From the IMG/VR virus record IMGVR_UViG_3300049008_000014, positions 1 through 27,723 of that record: 27,723 nucleotides of DNA; one strand, 5' to 3'. The notes below the pieces were generated by a model, which saw only the letters and a list, made by a program, of their open reading frames with translations, ran no database searches and was not told where the DNA came from. Origin of the DNA: a virus. A program made the position numbers and the translations under genes. This document shows, piece after piece, positions 21,667-27,723 of the stretch (the stretch's first letter is position 1; each line of letters starts with the position of its first letter).

Positions 21667-23640
21667 TTACGGGTTCACAATAGGCAGTGCATTGAGCGCA
21701 TCATTGATTTTTGCCTTGGTCTGCCCGGCTTTTTTCATCTTGATGATCTGCACTAGGCCTGTTGCTATTGGTGCTGGCACGCCGAGAAACATTTCAGCAA
21801 GAGCCGACTCGCCCATTGCCGCCAGGATGGTGCCCGCAGTGCCGGATGAGTTGATTAGCGTCCCAGGCGGAACCGTGTTGACATAGCGTACCACATCGTT
21901 TAGGTCTCGGACAACCTGGGCTTGCTTTTTGCCCAGCACAATGTCGAGCCTGCCGTTTGCGTCAAGCGTCCTGACCGCCTGGTGCAACTTTGCCGGGGAC
22001 ACGATAGGCATGTCATTGGAGCCCATGCCCATGTTCTTGGTGGCCTCGTCTTTCAAGTATTTGATGGCCGCGCCTTGAAGCTCACTCCACGCCTGGGCGC
22101 CGTTGGCCCTGATCTCTGCGGCGTTCGGAGCGTTTCGCCCGCCAGTCAAGAGTGTGCGCTTTAGCCTGGTAATGTCTGCTGGCGAGCCGTTGACAATCAA
22201 TTTTTGAAAAATCTTATCTGTTGCCACCAGCGGGTCGGCCATCCCGGCCCTATTGAGCAAAAGATTGCCAATGATTGCGCGATCTTCGTATTTCTCGGAT
22301 TGATTTCGGCGAAGAGCGCGGGCTTTCTTAAACATGGGGCCAGATGCCGGGTCGGTGTGGGCGTCCACCATCTTTTTAATGATGGTCTCCTCCCGAATGC
22401 CAACTGCATCATCGTATTTAGCAAGGCCGCTCATTTCTTTGCGGAAATCCTCCAGTGTGCCAACAGTTGCGGGGCGAGCTACAAGACTGCCATCCTCGTC
22501 CAATTGCGCAAGACCCATCTTTACAAGATAGGATTTTGCAGCGTCTGGCACTGCTGAAGACGGAATGCCCGATACCCTGGAGTTCAAGTATCCGATCAAA
22601 GAATTCTGAATTTGATTTTCACCCTGGCCAATGGTGACTGTCTCGGTAAGGTTTACCGGGTTTGCTGCCTCTGGGGCTTTTCTGGCTGCGTTGTACGCCG
22701 TGCGTACTTGTGTTTTTGACGCATCCAATCCTTCGTTCAGTGATTTCAGAACAGCATTGCCGGTTGCTGTTGGCCCCATCTCGGCGGCAACTGCGCCAGT
22801 AGCATCCACCAGTGCGTCAAAGTTTTGTAGCGCCTGCAGGTTATTTTCTTCCGCCCGCTGGCGCAACGGGGCACCGGCCTCGGCTTTCATTTGCTCTTTT
22901 TCAAACGCCAGTTGTGCGGCTTCTCTGGCCGCTGCGCCTCTAGTCAGGGTGACCGGAACAGGCAACCCTTCAGCAGTTGCAACGCGCTGGATTGCCGCCG
23001 GCGTTGCCGCCGCGCCAGCCGAGCCAGGCCGGAGTGGCGTTGATGGCGTGACTACTCCCTTGACTGCGCTAATGGCCTGCTGCACCGGCTGAACAATGCC
23101 AGCTCTTGCGGCCTGGACTGCGGCAGTGCCGGCCCTTTGAGCCGTTGCCTGCGCAATTGGCGCCGCCGCTTGCGTGGCTCGCTGCAGCATGGCCATTTGC
23201 GGGAGCATCCCGGTGAGCGGGATTGCTTCTTTCAGTACTTCACCAGTAGCCTGCACCATCTCCCGACCGGCCTGCGTCCTTGGAGCATATGTAAGCGCCT
23301 CGGCGCCTTTGGCGGCGGCCTGCTCGACCATATTTGCGGCCTCTGGCGTGCCGAAGTTGCCAGATAGAATTTGCTGCGCAAGACCAAGTGCTGTACCCCC
23401 AATTGCGCCGACAGTGCCGCCGATTGCGCCAGTGCCGAGTGTTGTGGCCGTCTCTAGTGCGCCAAGCGCCTTTTGAGCCATGCCAGGCGTCTCGGTAGCC
23501 GTTGGCACAACGGGAGTTGCGGCCCTGCCTTCGTCAGACTTGGCTTGCTCATAGGCCTGCACAACCGTGTTGTAGTCAGGTGTGCCACGCTTAGAGACGT
23601 TGGCAACAATCCACGATGCGTATTCGTCAGCGGTAGCCAT
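21667..23640 (-). CDS. Ejection protein, P22 gp16-like position
   Basis: A 657-residue virion protein. Position (third of three genes after a gp7-like gene) and length match P22 gp16 (609), which enters the host with the DNA and helps it cross the inner membrane. Residues about 60-95 are Gly-rich and hydrophobic (TTLGTGAIGGTVGAIGGTAL), and a second Ala-rich stretch (about 140-200) is probably membrane-interacting. The second half is charged and helical and ends with a hydrophobic segment LAEMFLGVPAPIATGLVQII. No enzymatic motif seen. TAATG junction with the upstream gene. Identity by synteny more than by sequence. Confidence 0.72.
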   Translation of the reverse strand: MATADEYASWIVANVSKRGTPDYNTVVQAYEQAKSDEGRAATPVVPTATETPGMAQKALGALETATTLGTGAIGGTVGAIGGTALGLAQQILSGNFGTPEAANMVEQAAAKGAEALTYAPRTQAGREMVQATGEVLKEAIPLTGMLPQMAMLQRATQAAAPIAQATAQRAGTAAVQAARAGIVQPVQQAISAVKGVVTPSTPLRPGSAGAAATPAAIQRVATAEGLPVPVTLTRGAAAREAAQLAFEKEQMKAEAGAPLRQRAEENNLQALQNFDALVDATGAVAAEMGPTATGNAVLKSLNEGLDASKTQVRTAYNAARKAPEAANPVNLTETVTIGQGENQIQNSLIGYLNSRVSGIPSSAVPDAAKSYLVKMGLAQLDEDGSLVARPATVGTLEDFRKEMSGLAKYDDAVGIREETIIKKMVDAHTDPASGPMFKKARALRRNQSEKYEDRAIIGNLLLNRAGMADPLVATDKIFQKLIVNGSPADITRLKRTLLTGGRNAPNAAEIRANGAQAWSELQGAAIKYLKDEATKNMGMGSNDMPIVSPAKLHQAVRTLDANGRLDIVLGKKQAQVVRDLNDVVRYVNTVPPGTLINSSGTAGTILAAMGESALAEMFLGVPAPIATGLVQIIKMKKAGQTKAKINDALNALPIVNP

Positions 23641-25211
23641 TAGCTGCCCCCACGAATGATTGCATCGGCCTGGCTCCTGATGCTGGTTGTTGGAGCGGCA
23701 GCCGGCTGTCCAGCAACTGGGATTTGCCCTCTATTTGCCGCTGCAACTTCCGCCGGCGTGCCTGTTGGAATTTGAGCCTGCGGGGTTTGATACCTCTTCG
23801 CAATTTCACTTGATACGCGAACGGTGAAGTCTGCGAATGTTTCGCCAGCCTTTGCCGAAAGATCGCCAGCAATGAACGCGCTTGGCGCCCTGCCGAGCGA
23901 GCCCTTGTTTTGTGACATCCAGTCAACTTTTGCGCTTTGCACCGATGCGTCCAAGTCCTGCATTTTTGCCATGCCACGCAAGAATGAAGATATGACCTTG
24001 GGGTCGGAGGTGTCGGACGGGAACCCAGATAGAACCATCTGAATATCTTTATCGGTTGCCGGCCCTGGCGGCAGACTCTGGACAGCTGCCGAGGTGCGTA
24101 GGCGTGTAAATTCTTGGCGCAACTCGCTGACTGCGCCTTCGCTGCCTGTGGATTTTTTAAGCCATTCATTGAATGAGCCCAGACGGCCCCAAGACGTGCC
24201 AATATCATTAATGCGATTGGACAGCGAATTGAGTTGCTCTGCTTGTTGCTTGGATGCAGAAGCAGCAACTGCGGCTTTATTTATTTCAACTTTTGCGGCG
24301 TCTGGAATGGCAACCGCAAGATCGGCAATCTTGGCAAGTGTAAGATTAACATTTGCCTGCGTAGTTGCTTGATCTAATTTAAGTTTTGCAGCCCTGTCAT
24401 TTATTTGAGACAGAAGATTTTTTACATTCCAATTTTCAGTGGTTATTTTTGACTGATTGAGCTGATCTGCAAACTTTGCATCTGATGCGGCCTTAATTGC
24501 ATTTGATTGAGCAGTTGACAGATTAGACACTGCCAATGGTTTAGCAAATTCAGCGGCAACGCCTGCCGTCAGTGCATCCGCTTCCGCTTTTGCAGCAGCT
24601 GCTATAGCTTGGTTTAGCTCTGCTGGCGCTTTGGCCTCCAGCCTACCGGTAGACAATGTCTTGTCAACGTTCTCTAGAATTTCCTTGCCGCCAGGCATCA
24701 TGGCCATCATGATGCCGATTGTGTTTTGTGCGCCAGTTGGGTTTACGCCAATCAGCTTCAAGTATGTTTCTGTGGCTTTTGCCTTTGGCTCATTGCCGCT
24801 GTTTCTGTGTGCATCAATTTGATCTTGCAACAACTGTTTTGCAATCTCAGGCTGCCCCGCTTTGAGCGCTGAATATACTTGCCCTGCCTGTGACAATGTA
24901 TTTTGATTCTGAACGGTTGTCATCTCCCCGGCAATTTTCAATACATTGTCGGCTTGATCTTTTGGCAGTAGGAAAGATGCTTGAGTAAGATCGCTGGCTG
25001 TTGCATTTTTGTCCGCAAGCAATGCCTGGACTTTTGCTTGAGCATCCATCGCATTCTTGCGAGCCGTCTCTTTTGCCTGGGCCTCGGCTTGCTTGGCCTG
25101 CACCTCTGCCCCGGCAGCGCCAAGTTTGAACCCGCCCAGTGCTGCCTCAAATGGGCTCTGCACATCAATAGAGTAATTGATCGGCGGTTGGAATGGATTG
25201 ATGCCTGCCAT
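23640..25211 (-). CDS. Ejection protein, P22 gp20-like position
   Basis: A 523-residue Ala/Gln/Lys-rich, mostly helical protein, middle of the three presumed ejection proteins; P22 gp20 is 471 residues. The N-terminus NPFQPPINYSIDVQSPFEAA is followed by a long coiled coil (EVQAKQAEAQAKETARKNAM) and repeated Ala-rich helices. The C-terminus is Pro/Ala-rich. AAAGGA 6 nt before the ATG at 25211 fixes the start; the open frame continues upstream to 25400 through the gp7-like gene in another frame. Released into the host periplasm in relatives; here inferred. Confidence 0.72.
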   Translation of the reverse strand: MAGINPFQPPINYSIDVQSPFEAALGGFKLGAAGAEVQAKQAEAQAKETARKNAMDAQAKVQALLADKNATASDLTQASFLLPKDQADNVLKIAGEMTTVQNQNTLSQAGQVYSALKAGQPEIAKQLLQDQIDAHRNSGNEPKAKATETYLKLIGVNPTGAQNTIGIMMAMMPGGKEILENVDKTLSTGRLEAKAPAELNQAIAAAAKAEADALTAGVAAEFAKPLAVSNLSTAQSNAIKAASDAKFADQLNQSKITTENWNVKNLLSQINDRAAKLKLDQATTQANVNLTLAKIADLAVAIPDAAKVEINKAAVAASASKQQAEQLNSLSNRINDIGTSWGRLGSFNEWLKKSTGSEGAVSELRQEFTRLRTSAAVQSLPPGPATDKDIQMVLSGFPSDTSDPKVISSFLRGMAKMQDLDASVQSAKVDWMSQNKGSLGRAPSAFIAGDLSAKAGETFADFTVRVSSEIAKRYQTPQAQIPTGTPAEVAAANRGQIPVAGQPAAAPTTSIRSQADAIIRGGS

Positions 25212-25221
25212 TTTCTGTCCT

Positions 25222-25866
25222 TTAGAATCCGAAGCCTGGCTTCTTGCCAGCGCCGATTTGAGCGCCGACAAACTGGGCCGGCAAGTTGAACAGTTGCCCG
25301 TAAGCCTTGGCCTCGCCAAGGATGCCACCAGCTTCTGCGGCGCCTTGCTGGCCAAGTAGGTTGGCGATGTTGGTGCCGGTCTGCATCCCGGCAGCCCCAA
25401 CGCCAGCGGCGGATGCTTGTCCCATGCTTGTCATGCCGCCAAGCCGCCCGTACTGCTGGTCGATGAGACTGGATAGAAGTTGAGGACGAAACTGGCCAAG
25501 CGCGGCCTGAATGTTGCCGCCGCGCAGCCCGCCAGTAGCCGATGCCTGCTGAAGCAGTGCGTTTTCGCCTTGCTGCGCCAGTGCCTTGAACGTCTCGCCG
25601 CCGGTGAGCCTAGCAATAGCTGCCTGCTCTGCCTCCGGACCTTTTAGGCCCAGCAATGTCTGCTGCTGCTCCAGTGCCGGCAGGCCCGCCTCGGTGTAAT
25701 CCTTCAAAAGTCTGCGCATCTCGTCAAACTGGCGGCGTTGCTCTTCAATTCCGGCCTGGGATGCCGCGCCTTGAGCGGCTGCGGCGTCACCGGCTGCGCT
25801 AGCCTGCATCGAGCTACCGACCAGCTGGCTACCCGCCACAATCATTCCGGTTACTGGATCAGGCAT
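25222..25866 (-). CDS. P22 gp7-like ejection/DNA transfer protein
   Basis: A 214-residue protein similar in size and pattern to P22 gp7 (229). Shared layout: a Gln/Ala-rich front, RRQFDEMRRLLKDYTEAGLP (compare QFNTIMNNLKPFTPLADKYI), the ASATGGLRGGNIQAAL block (compare EATGGLGSTATSNQLA), a QPxLxxSLIDQQYGRLGGM helix and Gly/Ala-rich end. gp7 leaves the virion first during infection and helps form the DNA channel. Its start overlaps the previous gene by 8 nt, followed by gp20- and gp16-like genes, the P22 order. Confidence 0.85.
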   Translation of the reverse strand: MPDPVTGMIVAGSQLVGSSMQASAAGDAAAAQGAASQAGIEEQRRQFDEMRRLLKDYTEAGLPALEQQQTLLGLKGPEAEQAAIARLTGGETFKALAQQGENALLQQASATGGLRGGNIQAALGQFRPQLLSSLIDQQYGRLGGMTSMGQASAAGVGAAGMQTGTNIANLLGQQGAAEAGGILGEAKAYGQLFNLPAQFVGAQIGAGKKPGFGF

Positions 25867-26317
25867 TGCCGAACTCCTTCATGTAATCTTCAAATTTCTC
25901 GCCGTACAGGCTCATGACAAGATGTGCGTTTTTGGTTGCAAAGCCCGAACCATGCGATAGCGTAACAGCCATCAGGATCAGATCATAGTACCCGGCTCGC
26001 CAGATGAAGGATTTTGCATCTGCATTCCCGCTGCGCTCGGCGCTGTCTGATGCTTGCCACTTCAAGACCGAGACCGCAAGCATTGGCACCAAGTGGTGCG
26101 AGTTGGCGGCAAAGAATTGGTTCTGCGGCATACCTACGAAAACGTTCCAGATGGTGGCGTTCAGGTCTTTGCGCTTGACCGCATCACCGTCTGCAACGTC
26201 ATCAAAGACCTGAATGGCTTCATAGACCATCACCAACCACTCAATGGCCGGCTCAGGCAAGAGAAAAACCTTGCGCAGGTTTTCTATGAGCCATTCCAGG
26301 TTCGTCACAACGTTCAA
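25859..26317 (-). CDS. Unknown virion-region protein with DDxxD
   Basis: A 152-residue helical protein between the Cys-rich protein and the gp7-like gene. Residues 38-45 read FDDVADGD, which by form equals the DDxxD metal motif of polyprenyl synthases, but the second DDxxD, the length and the rest of the fold are absent. Other points: FIWRAGYYDLILMAV and SLYGEKFEDYMKEFG. Start is TTG at 26317 (TTGA overlap with the previous stop) or GTG at 26308; neither has good ribosome spacing. Probably a virion or assembly protein from position. Confidence 0.65.
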   Translation of the reverse strand: MNVVTNLEWLIENLRKVFLLPEPAIEWLVMVYEAIQVFDDVADGDAVKRKDLNATIWNVFVGMPQNQFFAANSHHLVPMLAVSVLKWQASDSAERSGNADAKSFIWRAGYYDLILMAVTLSHGSGFATKNAHLVMSLYGEKFEDYMKEFGNA

Positions 26318-26715
26318 TCTTCCATCTCAAATTCACGCTCTTCCCAGGCCTGGCAGACGCGCAAGTCGTGGCAGATGAATTTGAACTTGTTGCAGTAGCC
26401 TCGGAAGCCTGCGCCCGCGTCCCAGTCGTTGCGAGGGATGCGCTCCATTTTAGCCTGCGTCATGGTGCTGTTGTCATAGTAGGAGCAGTTCGAACACCGG
26501 CGGCGGCGAGCCTCCTTCTCGTCAACCTGCATGGCCTTGCCAACGGCAACCCAATAGACCTTGTTGGCCGCCGGCTCGTTGCTTGGGTTCTCAGGCCCGA
26601 GCATCCAGTCCTCGATGACGGTCTCGGTGTTCTTCTTGTTCTCGGCCGTGGTGATGAATTCCTCGCCCATCGGCAGGCCGGAGAAGCCTTGGGGGATGAC
26701 CATAAATTCTTTCAT
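26314..26715 (-). CDS. Cys-rich unknown protein in virion operon
   Basis: A 133-residue protein. The second half holds a cysteine set C74, C77, C108, C115, C121 (RRRCSNCSYYDN, GYCNKFKFICHDLRVCQAWE), with aromatic residues around, as in small Fe-S or zinc proteins. AAAGGAG 9 nt before ATG sets the start. Seated among virion genes, it may be structural; alternatively, a metal-binding accessory protein made late. I do not recognise a named family. Confidence 0.68.
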   Translation of the reverse strand: MKEFMVIPQGFSGLPMGEEFITTAENKKNTETVIEDWMLGPENPSNEPAANKVYWVAVGKAMQVDEKEARRRRCSNCSYYDNSTMTQAKMERIPRNDWDAGAGFRGYCNKFKFICHDLRVCQAWEEREFEMED

Positions 26716-26729
26716 GCTGTGGGGCTCCT

Positions 26730-27065
26730 TTAGGTGATTTCGCGGCCTGATACGCGGATGGTCAGCGATGTGGCTGCGCTGGCAATGGTAGAGATAAGGC
26801 CACCGGCCTCCAGCGCCTGGCCGACCAACTCCGGGAACGTGTAGGTTTCGTCTGGCGCAATGCTGCGAGTGTCCACGATCAGGTTGGCTGCTCCTGCGCT
26901 GTCGCCGCTGGCCACCAAGTTGACGCCGATCGTCACATTACCGCCGCTGGTGTTGGTGGCGGTGAATTTGTCAATGATCGCCTTGCAGTTGATGGCGGTG
27001 TACTGCGTGGTCTGGCTGTTCTCTGCCTGCTTCGCTGGGATTAGGACTTTGACGGTTACGGTCAT
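26730..27065 (-). CDS. Small beta-rich virion decoration-like protein
   Basis: A 111-residue beta-rich protein (TVTVKVLIPAKQ, then FTATNTSGGNVTIGVNLVAS, then TYTFPELVGQALEAGGLIST). Layout with NTSGGNVT and SLTIRVSGREIT is that of a phage capsid decoration or tail-surface protein of Ig-like or jelly-roll type. Follows the large surface protein by 8 nt. Function inferred from composition and place. Confidence 0.65.
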   Translation of the reverse strand: MTVTVKVLIPAKQAENSQTTQYTAINCKAIIDKFTATNTSGGNVTIGVNLVASGDSAGAANLIVDTRSIAPDETYTFPELVGQALEAGGLISTIASAATSLTIRVSGREIT

Positions 27066-27073
27066 GATGGCTT

Positions 27074-27723
27074 TTATTGCTCGGTTTGAGTGACGGCAAG
27101 GATGACGGCTGGCGCTGCTGGGGCAAAGGCGGTAGCCGCTATGGTTGCAATGCTGACGTTGGTATTGTCGGCTGCATACATCACTTCAATAAAGTCACCA
27201 GCAAGCAAGGACGCAACTTCATTTAGTGTTACAACCAGATAGCCATTGTTCAGCGTAATGGATGCAACTCTAGCTGAATTGGCCAAGTTAGTTGTTCCAT
27301 TCAATCGCAACCAAACCCAAATAGATTTCTGAGATGAATTGGTTGATGTAATCTGCACCGAGCAAGCAATGTTGTACAGGCCGGCTTGGGTAACAATAAT
27401 TTGCGAAGTTGTTCCGCCAATAGAAATGCCATTGGCAATTTGTGTATTTGTGAATAATATTTCATAGGCAGTGTTGATTACGGCAGGGCTTTGGCTGTCG
27501 AGCTTGGTGAACTCTCCGTAATAAATCTGCTGTTGAATAGTTGGCCGGACAAAAATGACGCCAATGGTAGCGCTTACGTGTAGCACGGCGGCAATAGGCA
27601 CCACGTTATTGGGGGCGGTTGGCTTGACGTTTGTAAGCGCACCGGCCACCGTTGGCGAGGCGTACAAAATGTCGCCCACCGAAAACGTGCTTGTATCTAC
27701 GTCCCGAACGTAGCCAAAAGTAG
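27074..27723 (-). CDS. Virion surface protein with C1q/TNF-like C-terminus, 5' end outside window
   Basis: The frame stays open to the right edge (TFGYVRDVDTSTFSVGDILY at 27720-27661), so the true start lies outside and the GTG at 27679 is not the start. The visible front matches the common tail-fibre and head-fibre segment YVRDVDTSTFSVGD...GALTNVKP. The end (YEILFTNTQIANGISI then TQAGLYNIACSVQITS, SIWVWLRLNGTT and GDFIEVMYAADN) resembles C1q/TNF-like trimer-forming jelly rolls found in phage fibres. Likely a trimeric surface or attachment protein. At least 216 residues lie here. Confidence 0.78.
   Translation of the reverse strand, partial: TFGYVRDVDTSTFSVGDILYASPTVAGALTNVKPTAPNNVVPIAAVLHVSATIGVIFVRPTIQQQIYYGEFTKLDSQSPAVINTAYEILFTNTQIANGISIGGTTSQIIVTQAGLYNIACSVQITSTNSSQKSIWVWLRLNGTTNLANSARVASITLNNGYLVVTLNEVASLLAGDFIEVMYAADNTNVSIATIAATAFAPAAPAVILAVTQTEQ

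Noticed and set aside
23627-24268. 213-codon minus-strand frame overlapping the gp20-like gene
   Set aside because: Alternative frame of a larger helical protein; basic and low-complexity, no motif.
25859-26317. Isoprenoid synthase gene
   Set aside because: One DDxxD alone in a 152-residue protein is not enough: no second aspartate motif and too short. Kept only as a curiosity.
1-27723. Search for integrase, att site, tRNA and toxin-antitoxin genes
   Set aside because: None could be supported by eye. Absence within the window does not show absence in the genome.

Overview
The window is part of a tailed double-stranded DNA phage genome, most likely a P22-like podovirus or a related prophage. 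A P22-type portal, a large and small terminase, a gp7/gp20/gp16-like ejection cassette and a tailspike with a P22-type head-binding N-terminus all support this. No integrase, CI-type repressor, tRNA or bacterial housekeeping gene is visible, so whether it is temperate cannot be decided. The central block is GC-rich and several small proteins resemble those of phages of Beta/Gammaproteobacteria. That host assignment is inference from composition and family feel only.

Layout. Positions 1-6996 are read leftward: Cro-like regulator, PAPS-reductase-like protein, TOPRIM primase-helicase, a non-coding spacer with a dense array of TGTACCC motifs, small terminase, large terminase and portal. A divergent control region lies at 6997-7125. 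Positions 7126-16238 are read rightward. This block starts with a recombination/replication module: Sak4-like ATPase, a small partner, a DUF669 SSB-like protein, a Cas4-like Fe-S nuclease, an SF2 helicase and a VRR-NUC nuclease. A run of very small, tightly overlapping accessory genes follows, then lysis genes (GH24 endolysin, GTA-type holin) and more small genes ending in a Mom/GNAT-like XF1762 family protein. At 16233-16238 this block meets, tail to tail, a second leftward block. Read right to left from the right edge, that block holds a virion surface protein (cut by the edge), three small virion-associated or unknown proteins, the gp7/gp20/gp16-like ejection proteins, the tailspike, a fibre-like protein, a double LamG lectin protein and two small membrane proteins.

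How it fits together. On a circular map the two leftward blocks would give the P22 order terS-terL-portal-[scaffold, coat, tail accessory: outside this window]-ejection proteins-tailspike. The right edge should therefore connect towards the left edge through roughly the missing head genes. The array of TGTACCC motifs next to terS is a good candidate for a packaging (pac) or replication signal. Most junctions in the rightward block are stop/start overlaps (ATGA, TAATG, TGATG), implying translational coupling in one or two long transcripts. The only convincing internal terminator is at 8890-8925.

The points most worth a second look are the TGTACCC array, the exonuclease with Cas4-type cysteines in an annealase operon, the chain of microproteins around 12.4-13.5 kb, the FCCH-like insertion inside the tailspike beta-helix, and the replication primase-helicase in the packaging-gene operon.
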